This document shows positions 50,480 to 59,928 of a DNA stretch of 64,000 nt, in pieces. The notes beneath the pieces were generated by a model. It had not been told where the DNA came from, ran no database searches, and worked only from the letters and a program-made list of their open reading frames with translations. Made by a program: the position numbers and the translations under genes. The stretch comes from Edaphocola flava (GTDB lineage Bacteria; Bacteroidota; Bacteroidia; Chitinophagales; Chitinophagaceae), in NCBI RefSeq assembly GCF_004118155.1, contig NZ_SAIQ01000001.1:496001-560000 (forward strand), read 5' to 3'. Each line of letters begins with the position of its first letter. Position 1 is the first letter of the stretch.

Positions 50480-53113
50480 TTATTGTTGCAGCAACAGGTT
50501 CAGCTCTTCAAAGGCTTTGGAGCAGACCTTATTAAGGTGCAGTACCAGACGCGGCAGTACCTCCTGCTGCGCTTCTGCAGCCGAATGCTCGATCAGGTAT
50601 ATATTACTCACCTCTTCCTTAACACCCATATAGCCCAGTTGCGGCTTGAGGGAGTGCGCCGTTATTTTCATAGTAGCATAATCTTTGTTTTCCAGGGCTG
50701 TATTCAGCTGCTGTAAGAGCTTTGGACAGTTTTCGAGGAACATGGAAATATATTTGTTGCGCTTTTCAGGATTGCTTCCGGTAAACTGTTTCAAAAACTG
50801 CATATCGGTTACCTGGTCTGGTAATTGCAATGTTTTTGAAGCACTGTTTTCCTTTTCTGTCACCGATGGCTCTACAGATTCCTGCTGAAGGTTCAGCTGA
50901 TTGCTCATCTTCAACAACAGCTCTTCTGTATTGAAGGGTTTGGAGATATAGGCATCCATACCTTCTTTAAAATAAGTGCGCACATCGTCCTGCAATACAT
51001 TGGCCGTCATAGCTATGATCTTTGTAGAGCGTTTAGGCTCCTGCATTTCATTGCGTATATAACGGGTGGTACTGATTCCGTCACGGACCGGCATCTGTAT
51101 GTCCATCAGGATCATATCATAATCTTTTTCATGCAGGCGCTCTATCGCTACATCTCCGTTCTCGGCAATATCGATACGCACTTCCGGCAATAATGATTTC
51201 AGGGTCTCTACTGCCACGATACGGTTAAACTCATTATCCTCTACCAGGAGTACACGCGATTTATTCAGCGCAACCTTCATCTCTTCGGTCACCGCTTCTT
51301 TTTTAATAACCGCGGTCTGGTTTTCTGAAATATCGAATGGCAGGTAAACGGAAAATACAGTACCATGCCCCAATTCGCTTTCTACTTCTATTCTCCCCTT
51401 CATCATATCCACCAATTGTTTGGAAATGGTGAGGCCTAAGCCTGTACCCCCATACTTACGGGCCATATCACTGCCCGCCTGGGTAAAGCTTTCAAATATG
51501 GAGTTGATATACTGCTTGGAGATGCCTATACCGGTATCCGCTATATCAAAACGGATCAGCACTTTATGCTGCTTCAGATAGGATGCGCTGAGCCTGATCT
51601 GCACACTGCCTTTTTCGGTAAATTTTATGGCATTGCCCACAAGATTGACCAGGATCTGGTTCAGGCGCGTAGGATCACCCACCAGCCGATCCGGGATATT
51701 GGCAGCAATGTCCAGGTTGAAAGCAAGGTCTTTTTCCTGTGCTTTCAGGATCATCATTTCCTTGGTGCTTTGCACCAGGTCTTTCACCGAAAAATCGATT
51801 TGCTCGATCTCGATTTTATTGGCTTCGATCTTGGTGAGGTCCAGAATATCATTGATAATAACCAGCAGGTTATCGGCACTCTGCTGAATAACATTCAGGT
51901 ATTTCTTCTGCTCATCAGAAGGTTGCTTATCCAGCAACAGGCGTGTGATGCCCACAATGGCATTCATTGGTGTACGAATCTCATGGCTCATATTGGCCAT
52001 GAACTGCTGCTTCAATGCTGCAGTACGTTCGGCAACTTCTTTTTCTTTCTTGGCGACTTCAATTTTATTTTTGATCTGCAGGTTACGCAGTTTGTTGAAT
52101 GTATTCTGATGAAAAATCTCTTCCTTGAGTTTTTCATATGCTTTCATATGCTGGTATGCTCTTGGAATATCATTGAGGGCATCGAACAGCTCAGACATTT
52201 TCTCATGGATACCCAGGATATCCTGACGGCGCAGAAACTCTTCTGCAAGCTGCAGGCTACGCTCCAGATAGGCCTGCGCCTTGGAATACAGAGATTGCTC
52301 TTTGTACATGCAACCCAGATAATATTCTGATAGGATCTCGCACTCTACATTACTAAACACTTTTGATTGCTCCAGCGCTATGTTGAGGAAATGGGACGCT
52401 TTTTCAAAATCATTCATTTTGAAATATACCTTCCCTACACCGCTATTGGCCAGGGCCTTTGCAGGAGAATGTTCATCGGTAAGGGCCTGTGTGCGTTTGA
52501 AATATTCCAGGGCCTCGGGAAACATTTCTTTTTTGAAGTAAATATTACCCAGGGTGTTATAAATACTGACCAGCCGGGTCTTATCATCATCTTTTTCGAA
52601 TATCGGCAGGCATTTGAGTGCATATTCCAGGGCAGGATCATAATCTGCCATATCGAGGTACAGGTTGGCAATATTCGTGAGGTTGATAGACTGATTGATT
52701 ACATCATCCAGGAATTCATTGATCTCCAGGGCCTCTTCAAAATGCACCAGCGCATTGGAAATATCGCCCAGCTCGCGATATATGCGGCCGTAATTATTCA
52801 GGGCTTTTGCCTCGAGCGATTTATCATTGATCTCTCTTGCTATAGAGTACGCTTCGGCCAGCTCATCCAGGCCATCTTCATACTCACCTTTTATCCAGTA
52901 ACAGGCACCTTTATGATTATAGGCGGCACCTATACCTTTGGCGTAACCAATCTTCTCAGAACGTTCCATAATCTCATCTGCCAGTACAAGCGCGCGCTCT
53001 ACATCCTCTGTCCTGATCTCTAACGCGATATCCGAAAGAATATCAATACGGTCTTCTTCGGTTGCTGCATTTTTATATTTCTCCTGTAACTGGGAAAGCT
53101 TTACGGTATCCAT
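50480..53113 (-). CDS. cytosolic TPR hybrid sensor kinase with receiver and Hpt domains
   Basis: 877 aa with no signal peptide or membrane helix. About seven TPR repeats cover ~1-320 (GAAYNHKGACYWIKGEYEDGL, LGNIYFKKEMFPEALEYFKR), then a coiled coil. HisKA has MSHEIRTPMNAIVG (His377). HATPase motifs are VNLVGNAIKFTEKG, DTGIGISKQY and GGTGLGLTISKQ. The receiver carries LLVEDNEFNR and MILMDIQMPVRDG (Asp ~670). A C-terminal Hpt domain has ITAHSLKPQLGYMG (His820). The full phosphorelay chain lies in one protein, so an unlinked response regulator must take the phosphate. TPRs imply sensing through a protein partner in the cytoplasm. Monocistronic. Confidence 0.93.
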   Translation of the reverse strand: MDTVKLSQLQEKYKNAATEEDRIDILSDIALEIRTEDVERALVLADEIMERSEKIGYAKGIGAAYNHKGACYWIKGEYEDGLDELAEAYSIAREINDKSLEAKALNNYGRIYRELGDISNALVHFEEALEINEFLDDVINQSINLTNIANLYLDMADYDPALEYALKCLPIFEKDDDKTRLVSIYNTLGNIYFKKEMFPEALEYFKRTQALTDEHSPAKALANSGVGKVYFKMNDFEKASHFLNIALEQSKVFSNVECEILSEYYLGCMYKEQSLYSKAQAYLERSLQLAEEFLRRQDILGIHEKMSELFDALNDIPRAYQHMKAYEKLKEEIFHQNTFNKLRNLQIKNKIEVAKKEKEVAERTAALKQQFMANMSHEIRTPMNAIVGITRLLLDKQPSDEQKKYLNVIQQSADNLLVIINDILDLTKIEANKIEIEQIDFSVKDLVQSTKEMMILKAQEKDLAFNLDIAANIPDRLVGDPTRLNQILVNLVGNAIKFTEKGSVQIRLSASYLKQHKVLIRFDIADTGIGISKQYINSIFESFTQAGSDMARKYGGTGLGLTISKQLVDMMKGRIEVESELGHGTVFSVYLPFDISENQTAVIKKEAVTEEMKVALNKSRVLLVEDNEFNRIVAVETLKSLLPEVRIDIAENGDVAIERLHEKDYDMILMDIQMPVRDGISTTRYIRNEMQEPKRSTKIIAMTANVLQDDVRTYFKEGMDAYISKPFNTEELLLKMSNQLNLQQESVEPSVTEKENSASKTLQLPDQVTDMQFLKQFTGSNPEKRNKYISMFLENCPKLLQQLNTALENKDYATMKITAHSLKPQLGYMGVKEEVSNIYLIEHSAAEAQQEVLPRLVLHLNKVCSKAFEELNLLLQQ

Positions 53114-53215
53114 TATCTCTCTTTATCAAACTTTTAAAAACAATAGCCCTAAAGTTAATCGAAAAGAATGATTTTTTCTAATATTAGTATTGCCTATACG
53201 ATTGAGTATCTGTAT

Positions 53216-53246
53216 TAAAAAAGCCCCTGCTTTGCAGCAGGGGCTT
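53216..53246 (-). terminator. terminator of the 1394-aa T9SS gene
   Basis: 11-bp arms (AAGCCCCTGCT) around a 4-nt loop with T6 on the minus strand. Confidence 0.9.
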
Positions 53247-53268
53247 CAACTATTATGCTTTAAGTATA

Positions 53269-56200
53269 TTACTTCAGGATTTCAAACTTGCGTTCGGCAG
53301 TGCCTTCTGCAAATCTGATACGCATATGATACATACCATTAGCCAGGTTGCTCACATTGATCACCTGTTTGCCATTAGGATGTGTTGCTTTATGCGTAGC
53401 AACCAACTGACCTAATACATTATAAACCTGTATTTCCTGTAGGTGCATGCTGCTTACATTTTCCACAACGATGCTTTGATTTGCAGGGTTAGGATAAAGT
53501 TTCAGCGCTGCCTCATCCAGATCCAGATCATGCACACCATTACCTTGTACCGTTACTTGTTTGGTCAGGGTAGTGCTGCCGCAATCATTGGTCAGGGTTA
53601 CCGTTACAGTGTATGTACCCGCTGCAGCATAACTGTGTACCGGGCTGGCACTGGTTGAGGTTGAGGTATTATCACCGAAGTTCCATAAGTAAGAAAGTAC
53701 ATTCTGTCCATTGGTTACGGTAAATGTAAAGCTTGGCGACGTTCCGGTTACCGTAATCGCATCTGCAGAAGGCAATGGATTAGTCGTCAGGTTCATCGTA
53801 TCCGAAGCAGAACAACCTGCAGTATTGGTTACCATTACATGGTAGCTGCCTGCGGCATTTACACCAATGGTCTGTGTAGTAGCACTGTTGCTCCACAAAT
53901 AAGTAGCACCTGCATTACCGGCATCCAGGGTCAGGGTATCGTCGGCACATATCACCGTATCATTACCCAGAGCAACTACCGGCAGGGCATTAATGCTGAT
54001 ATTAATCGTATCTGCTTTGCTACATCCTGTAGAATTGGTTACAGTAACCGAATACGCACCTTGTGCACTTGCTGTAATGGTTTGGGTTGTCGCACCATTA
54101 TTCCATAAGTATGTAGATCCTGCATTACCCGCATTTAAAGTAATACTGGCATTGGCACAGATTCCGGTGTCATTGCCCAGAGATACGGTTGGTAAAGTAC
54201 CAGTGGTCAGTACAATGGTATCGGTAGACCAGCAACCGTAGATGTTGGTAACTTTAGCCCAATACGTACCCGGTGTGGTTACGCTGATGGTTTGTGTAGT
54301 GGCGCCGGTACTCCACAGATAGGTATTACCCGGATTACCTGCATTCAGGGTTTTACTGCCTCCGCTACAGATAGGAGCATCTGGTCCCAGGGCTACTGTT
54401 GGTAAAGCGCTGAAGGCAACGGCAATGGTATCAGATTTAGCACAACCATTGGCTATGGTTACCGTCACAGAATAGTTACCGCCGATTGATGGGGATATTG
54501 TCTGTGTAGTGGCACCATTGCTCCAGAGATAAGTTGCACCTGCATTCGCCGCATTCAGGGTAATTGATCCCGATCCGCAGATCGTTGTATCATTACCTAA
54601 ACTTACAGCAAGACCCGCGCAGGATACCACATTAAGGGTATAGTCTTCGATGGTACCATAAGCACCGGTATAACAAGGAGACGGTGTGGCTGCATCAGCA
54701 CCACCGATGCGCATACGATGTGCACCTAAGGTAGCTGTAGCCGGCACCAGGAACGATGCATTTACCGTATCTGTACCTCCCGATCCGGCAGACAGGCCTG
54801 TAAACACGGTTTCATCCGGATCATTAAAGTCAAAATCATTATTCCAGTCTACATAGATCACGGCATTATAGTCATAGGTAAGCGTGCTGAATACGATCTT
54901 CATATTCTTCTGCTGACCCTGCGGACCATTAATGCTCAGGTTAGTATAGTTACCATAGTTATTGGTTTCTGCAGTAGTAGGATTACTAAAGCTGCCGGCG
55001 ATCACATTAATGATACCCTGATCATCTACAGAAACAGGTGCCGGTGTACAGTAGCTGGTCGTTACAGAAGCCATATTAGACCATGGACTTTTGTCAGTAC
55101 CAGAACATACAGATCTAACCCAGAAGTAATAGGTAGTATTTGCAGCCAGCGGACTCACGCTTGCTGTAGTACCGGTAGGTACATTGTAAACTGGTGTAGA
55201 TGTTGCTGTAGGGGCTACACCGGTTGTATTGTAATAATACTGGTACCCTTGTGCCGGTGCTGGTGTTGGCGCAGTCCAGGAAAGGTTTGCAGAAGTAGCT
55301 GTGGTGAGGTTTGCCGTTAAGGACTGAGGATCGAAACAGGTTGGTGTTTGTCTCAGCTCAAAGTTATCAAAGCCAAGATACCACGGTGCACCAGTCGACT
55401 CGTTCACACGAATTGCGAAATAGTATGTGCCGCTGGTAGTCGGGATAAACGTTCTGGTTACTTTCTGATACGTCATATTGGTAGTCGTACCGGTAGTCAC
55501 AAAAGAAGCGCCCATAGTTACAGCACCAGTACTGTCCTGTATTCCATTACGATACACATCTCCCTGCCATCCGGAATAGTTATCTCCGGCCCAGTAGAAG
55601 CTAAAGTCGTAAGAGGTACCGGCAGTCAGCTGGAAGCCTGGAGTCCACATAAACTCTTTATCAGCAGACCATCTGTTGCGCAGCGCATTGGCTCCTGAAT
55701 ATGGTCCTGCAAAATAAGTACCGGCGACTTCGTTGGTCGTTTCCCAGTCACCATTCTGTTTTTTCCAGCAGGATGGGAAAGCGGTAGCACCAACAGAACT
55801 CAGCGCATCGAAGTTTTCTGTCCATGGCAGTACTGTTACTGGCAGACAAGGAGTAGTAAAGCTGCCTATAGTAGACCAGCCGCTCTTCGCACCACCGGAG
55901 CATAAAGAACGCACCCAGTAATAGTGTGTTGCATTTGGCGTAATACCGGTAGTTACATTTACCGTAGTGATACCCGTACCTACAGAACCTGTTGCAGTAG
56001 TAGCTGCAGTAGGTGGTGTGTTGGACAGGTTGATGTAATATTCATAACCATTTGCAGCACTCGCAGCGGCAGCCCATGAGAGGGTTACACTTTGAGCGGC
56101 TACATTGGAAAAAGTTGTCGTTGCTGGTTGTATACAAGCCGGAGCAGCAGTGATATTTACCTTGTAGTCCAAACCCATACCATATGAAGAGCCGGAAGCA

Positions 56201-57453
56201 TTACAAGGTTGTGCACTGGTTGGCTGTGCATCATCTCCTCCTCTTATACGCATGTAGACATTACCCAGAGATGCAGTAGCCGGTATGGTAATTACGACAC
56301 TGGCAGTACCAGATGATCCGGGATTAGAGTTGGAGGTAAAGAATTCGGTAGTCTCGAAGTTACCGTTGTTATTGAAATCTATCCACACACCGTTATACTG
56401 GTTACCATCTGATCCGAACGTAAGACTCAGTGTAGTCGGTACCGTTTGCGGAATATCCGGAATGGCATTCTGCACACCAGATCTGTCAAAGTAGTACGGG
56501 CTGTTATTGGTTGGAGGAACATCGCTCAAAGTACCAAGTGTAACCTGTGCGATGTTATCCGTAGTACCACCATTGGCATAAGTAGGTACACAAGTCAGAA
56601 TAGAAGTTGTAAATGATCGTACAGTACATCCTGCTGCAGAACCTAAGCTATTTTTAGGAACTACTTTCCAGTAGTAAGTAGTGTTTGCTGCAAGACTGCC
56701 TAAGCTATAAGTGGTATCAGAAACCGTACCTGCCAGTGTAGTCGGGTTAGAGGTTGTGCCATAATAGACATCATACCCGGTAGCACCCAGAGCAGTGTTC
56801 CATCTCAGGGCCACGGGAGAATATAATCCAGTTGCGGCATTGGCAGGAGCGACATAAGTTGCGCAGGGAGGAGGTGCAGTAGGAACCGTATAGGTAATAC
56901 TTAAAGACGGAGTGGCTCCGTTACCGCCAGCATAACCGGCAATATTATACGTATTGGTAGAACCTCGCACAAAGCCCAGACATAATTGGGTACTGGTAAG
57001 ATTGGATGCCAGGAAACTAATACCGGCTGCATTCAGACTAAGGGTATTGCTGGCATTAGCTGTCCAGGCAACTGAAGAGAATGCCGTACCCGAACCACAA
57101 TTGGTATAAAGGGTTGCACCTGCTATGGTTGCCGGGTCGCCCGTAAAGCCATAAATGTTGTTAGCTGCGCTGGAGGAGGTACTGCTGTAGGTAACGAAAG
57201 TTACACTTGCTGCACTGATTACAGCACCGGCAGGAATGGAGGAAAGGTTAAATTTTGCAAAGCCGCGGTTGGCACTTGAGTTGATCGTAACCATGTTACT
57301 GTCATACTTTGTTCCGGCAGCACTCACACTGCCCACATTGTAGGAGCCGGTAGTACCCGTGGCCTGAATGGTAACGGTAGTTTGAGCTTGTGATCGCCAG
57401 CTACCCATCAACAATAGCAAAGCGAATAATGATTGAATAAAAAATGTTCTCAT
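53269..57453 (-). CDS. multidomain T9SS-secreted protein (FN3, GEVED, Ig-like repeats, PKD)
   Basis: 1394 aa. Signal peptide to about residue 24 (GSWRSQAQ). The domain order is: beta-sandwich (~25-190); FN3 (~195-285, GYDVYYGTTSNP, YYWKVVPKN); GEVED (~290-435, GVWIDFNNNGNF); FN3 (~440-535); MAM-like (~540-700, WTENFDAL); FN3 (~705-800); second GEVED (~805-945, VIYVDWNNDFDFND). Four Ig-like repeats of ~70 residues follow at ~951-1231 (LGNDT.IC, TYLWSNGATTQTI, GC..(S/A)D), then PKD (~1234-1298, SYLWNFGDNTST) and the T9SS tail (LYPNPANQSIVV, VYNVLGQ, GMYHMRI). It is probably a long cell-surface adhesin or scaffold. There is no catalytic domain. Confidence 0.87.
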   Translation of the reverse strand: MRTFFIQSLFALLLLMGSWRSQAQTTVTIQATGTTGSYNVGSVSAAGTKYDSNMVTINSSANRGFAKFNLSSIPAGAVISAASVTFVTYSSTSSSAANNIYGFTGDPATIAGATLYTNCGSGTAFSSVAWTANASNTLSLNAAGISFLASNLTSTQLCLGFVRGSTNTYNIAGYAGGNGATPSLSITYTVPTAPPPCATYVAPANAATGLYSPVALRWNTALGATGYDVYYGTTSNPTTLAGTVSDTTYSLGSLAANTTYYWKVVPKNSLGSAAGCTVRSFTTSILTCVPTYANGGTTDNIAQVTLGTLSDVPPTNNSPYYFDRSGVQNAIPDIPQTVPTTLSLTFGSDGNQYNGVWIDFNNNGNFETTEFFTSNSNPGSSGTASVVITIPATASLGNVYMRIRGGDDAQPTSAQPCNASGSSYGMGLDYKVNITAAPACIQPATTTFSNVAAQSVTLSWAAAASAANGYEYYINLSNTPPTAATTATGSVGTGITTVNVTTGITPNATHYYWVRSLCSGGAKSGWSTIGSFTTPCLPVTVLPWTENFDALSSVGATAFPSCWKKQNGDWETTNEVAGTYFAGPYSGANALRNRWSADKEFMWTPGFQLTAGTSYDFSFYWAGDNYSGWQGDVYRNGIQDSTGAVTMGASFVTTGTTTNMTYQKVTRTFIPTTSGTYYFAIRVNESTGAPWYLGFDNFELRQTPTCFDPQSLTANLTTATSANLSWTAPTPAPAQGYQYYYNTTGVAPTATSTPVYNVPTGTTASVSPLAANTTYYFWVRSVCSGTDKSPWSNMASVTTSYCTPAPVSVDDQGIINVIAGSFSNPTTAETNNYGNYTNLSINGPQGQQKNMKIVFSTLTYDYNAVIYVDWNNDFDFNDPDETVFTGLSAGSGGTDTVNASFLVPATATLGAHRMRIGGADAATPSPCYTGAYGTIEDYTLNVVSCAGLAVSLGNDTTICGSGSITLNAANAGATYLWSNGATTQTISPSIGGNYSVTVTIANGCAKSDTIAVAFSALPTVALGPDAPICSGGSKTLNAGNPGNTYLWSTGATTQTISVTTPGTYWAKVTNIYGCWSTDTIVLTTGTLPTVSLGNDTGICANASITLNAGNAGSTYLWNNGATTQTITASAQGAYSVTVTNSTGCSKADTINISINALPVVALGNDTVICADDTLTLDAGNAGATYLWSNSATTQTIGVNAAGSYHVMVTNTAGCSASDTMNLTTNPLPSADAITVTGTSPSFTFTVTNGQNVLSYLWNFGDNTSTSTSASPVHSYAAAGTYTVTVTLTNDCGSTTLTKQVTVQGNGVHDLDLDEAALKLYPNPANQSIVVENVSSMHLQEIQVYNVLGQLVATHKATHPNGKQVINVSNLANGMYHMRIRFAEGTAERKFEILK

Positions 57454-57749
57454 ACAGTTTTTGTTTGAACGTTTAAGTGATTCATAATGTAAGCTTGTAC
57501 TCTATCCTATATGTTTACTTCTATTTTAGTTTTTTGCGATACCCCTCCTCGGCATTATATATGTTTTAAATCAAATATTGTCATTTGTTAAACTATTAGC
57601 TTTATAAAATTATTTTTTTATTAAATAAAACCAAAGGATATATGACAAACTAATTGCCAATAACATTTCTTTAACCAAAAATTACCAACCAAAAAGAAGG
57701 CCCCCGGTTATAACCGGGGGCCTTCTTTTTAAATCTTATATAGTTTATA
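57454..57749. other. AT-rich intergenic region
   Basis: 296 bp. Upstream of the leftward T9SS gene, no exact TAnnTTTG box was found. The only structured element is the perfect hairpin at 57691-57730. Confidence 0.4.
57691..57730. terminator. 40-bp perfect palindromic terminator
   Basis: AAAAAGAAGGCCCCCGGTTA followed directly by its perfect complement. An A-run and T-run on the two sides make it work in both directions. It ends the leftward isomerase gene. Confidence 0.9.
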
Positions 57750-59108
57750 TTATTTTACATACATTTTCAACTCATCACAAGAGGTCATATAATTCGGATC
57801 TATTTTGATATAATAGCCTTTAGACTTCTCTCCCAGCCACTTTCTCAGGTGCATCAACTGCTTCATCTGCAATGCATTTTTTTGTAAGATATTGTAGTCA
57901 TCCTTCAGGTTTAACTGATGCGGATCTGTCTTCGACTTTACATACAGGATACGGCATTTCATACCACCATACGGATCACTGTATTGTTTTGGCTTACTGT
58001 ATTCACCTACTTTCAGCTCTGCTGCAGCAATAACCAGATCTTCGGATTGGATATTATCAACGCTCAGGATGGTAGAACCGGTACGCGGGTCAATAACCAT
58101 ACCCCCGCTGTTTTTAGAATTTTCATCGTTACCTACTTTCGACAGGGCTTCATTAAAGGTAAGCTTACCGGTACTCAGCAGGTTATAGGTACTATCCAGT
58201 ACGGCCAGGGCTTTGGCAATATCACCGGAAGTAAACTGCGGGATGATAACGATATAACGGATATTCGCATCATCGCCATTTCTGCTCACCATTTTGATAA
58301 TATGATATCCAAAGCTGGAGCGGAACACCGGAGAAATCTCACCCGGCTGTAATTTAAATGCCGCAGCAATAAAGCGGTTATCAATATTGTTGGATTTACG
58401 GTTCAGGTTCATTTCACCACCCGTTTCTTTTCCGGCATCTTCTGTATACAGCTGTGCCATCAGTTCGAAGCTTTTACCTTCTTCTACAATCTGGCGGCGG
58501 ATATCAGCTACTTTATCGTAAGTATACTTTTCCACTTCCGGATCTACCGAAGGTTTCAGCACGATCTCACCAAACTCTACTGTAGCCGGGATGTTGGTAC
58601 GCTTATCTTCAGGAATGGTATTGTAATAGTCTTCTACTTCTTTAGGAGTAATAGTAATATTTTTGATCACCTCCTGCTTCATGCGTTCAGAGATCATCTG
58701 GTCTTTGATCGGCTCACGATAATCTTCCTTGATCTGGTAAATGGAGCGGCCGGTTGCTTTTTCCAGTGCTTCTTTATTTCCACCAAACTCGTAGTTCAGG
58801 ATGTCAGAGATACGGCCTTCCAGTGCAGATTCTACCTCATCTTTCGTTACCATAACACTATCCCTTGCGGCCTGTTCTACCAGTACCTTTTCGGCGATCA
58901 TGTCTCTTAAAAAACCGCATTTTTCACTTTCGGGAAGTTCCAGGCCGGAAAGATCTTTCTTTTGACCCAGGTAACGTGCACCAATATCAGATTGCAGGAT
59001 AATTTTATCACCCACTACCGCCGTGATTTTATCGGCATACTGGGTCTGCGCCTGGGCTGTATAAGCACCCAGCACCGCACATAAAATTAACATTGATTTC
59101 TTAACCAT
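57750..59108 (-). CDS. periplasmic peptidyl-prolyl isomerase, SurA-like
   Basis: 452 aa. Signal peptide (MLILCAVLGAYTAQA) then a SurA N-domain (YADKITAVVGDKIILQSDI, LRDMIAEKVLVEQAARD, with EVESALEGRI). Two parvulin-type regions follow (~180-283 with YTEDAGKETGGEM, and FGYHIIKMVSRNGD; ~290-400, the second more diverged, with NSGGMV). SurA-type chaperones escort outer-membrane proteins through the periplasm, which fits the neighbouring beta-barrel gene. A TATCTTTG box lies only 8 bp before the ATG, so the transcript may be leaderless. Confidence 0.88.
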   Translation of the reverse strand: MVKKSMLILCAVLGAYTAQAQTQYADKITAVVGDKIILQSDIGARYLGQKKDLSGLELPESEKCGFLRDMIAEKVLVEQAARDSVMVTKDEVESALEGRISDILNYEFGGNKEALEKATGRSIYQIKEDYREPIKDQMISERMKQEVIKNITITPKEVEDYYNTIPEDKRTNIPATVEFGEIVLKPSVDPEVEKYTYDKVADIRRQIVEEGKSFELMAQLYTEDAGKETGGEMNLNRKSNNIDNRFIAAAFKLQPGEISPVFRSSFGYHIIKMVSRNGDDANIRYIVIIPQFTSGDIAKALAVLDSTYNLLSTGKLTFNEALSKVGNDENSKNSGGMVIDPRTGSTILSVDNIQSEDLVIAAAELKVGEYSKPKQYSDPYGGMKCRILYVKSKTDPHQLNLKDDYNILQKNALQMKQLMHLRKWLGEKSKGYYIKIDPNYMTSCDELKMYVK

Positions 59109-59115
59109 AAGGTTG

Positions 59116-59123
59116 CAAAGATA
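59116..59123 (-). promoter_or_regulatory. -7 box (TATCTTTG) directly before the SurA-like gene
   Basis: TAnnTTTG match 7 bp before the ATG on the minus strand. It predicts a leaderless or nearly leaderless mRNA. Confidence 0.55.
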
Positions 59124-59154
59124 ATTTTTGTATTTTGAAATAAATAATAAAAAA

Positions 59155-59814
59155 TCACAGGTAATAACCGATTCTTAAAGCGAAAAGATTATTGCGCTGT
59201 GCTTTATATCCGCTAAAGTCCTGCGGTATATCTGCGACTGCCCGAACCGGTGTTATGGAATACTGGTAGCGCAGCTCTGCGATGACTTTGTTACTTAAAC
59301 GGAAACTGGCACTGCCAACGTATTCCCATTCATTTTTTTTGTACGGATATTTTTCCGGATCAAAATCATTCCAGGCATACAGACCTCTATAGCGCTCCTG
59401 CGATTGCACCAGGCGGTTGTACGACACGCCGGCACCGATTACCCATCTCGGAGCCAGTTCATAATGCAGCAGCAGCGGTACTTCTATGTAATTCAGCTTC
59501 ATCTGGTATACCATCAGGTACGGCCCGGCATAGCTTTGCCATTCCCTGGCATATCTCGATCCTTTCTGGGAAAACAGAAGTTCCAGGTTCAGGTATACAT
59601 TCGGTGCCAGCATGGTATAAGATGAAAATCCGGCATTCAGCCCCACTTTATGTACGCCCGCATCAAGGTCTCCGTCTACCTGAGAGAAATTACCACCGGC
59701 TATGATCCCGGCCTGAAACCTTGGCTGTGGCTGGCTTAATGCCGGCTGCGCGCTAACGTAAAACGGGAGCAGGAACAGGCATAGCAGGCAGGATATAAGG
59801 GTGACATTTTTCAT
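59155..59814 (-). CDS. PorT-like outer membrane beta-barrel protein
   Basis: 219 aa from ATG 59814 (MKNVTLISCLLCLF); a longer frame to 59853 runs into the promoter box. Signal peptide ends near VSAQP. Beta-strands: FQAGIIAGGNFSQVDGD, VGLNAGFSSYTML, YLNLELLFSQKGSRY, NYIEVPLLLHYELA and RWVIGAGVSYNRLV, ending NNLFALRIGYYL. The EVPLLLHYEL pattern is typical of the PorT/outer membrane beta-barrel (OMP_b-brl_2) family. It follows the SurA-like gene in the gene map but is transcribed from its own promoter toward it. Confidence 0.85.
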   Translation of the reverse strand: MKNVTLISCLLCLFLLPFYVSAQPALSQPQPRFQAGIIAGGNFSQVDGDLDAGVHKVGLNAGFSSYTMLAPNVYLNLELLFSQKGSRYAREWQSYAGPYLMVYQMKLNYIEVPLLLHYELAPRWVIGAGVSYNRLVQSQERYRGLYAWNDFDPEKYPYKKNEWEYVGSASFRLSNKVIAELRYQYSITPVRAVADIPQDFSGYKAQRNNLFALRIGYYL

Positions 59815-59840
59815 TACATATATCATTTTTAGATCTGTCG

Positions 59841-59848
59841 CAAATTTA
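59841..59848 (-). promoter_or_regulatory. -7 box (TAAATTTG) for the PorT-like gene
   Basis: TAnnTTTG match on the minus strand, 26 bp before ATG 59814. It forms a divergent pair with the valS box at 59876. Confidence 0.6.
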
Positions 59849-59875
59849 CACATTCATTTATCGCCCCGAAATCTT

Positions 59876-59883
59876 TATTTTTG
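59876..59883 (+). promoter_or_regulatory. -7 box (TATTTTTG) for valS
   Basis: TAnnTTTG match 45 bp before the valS ATG. Confidence 0.65.
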
Positions 59884-59928
59884 CATACTTTTCATATACG
59901 TTAAACACAACCATATTATTATATATCG

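Noticed and set aside
51566-52330. 254-aa open frame on the plus strand
   Set aside because: Antisense to the hybrid kinase; no domain recognised.
53269-57453. secreted protease or glycoside hydrolase
   Set aside because: Only FN3, GEVED, MAM-like, Ig-like and PKD modules are visible; no catalytic motif was found.
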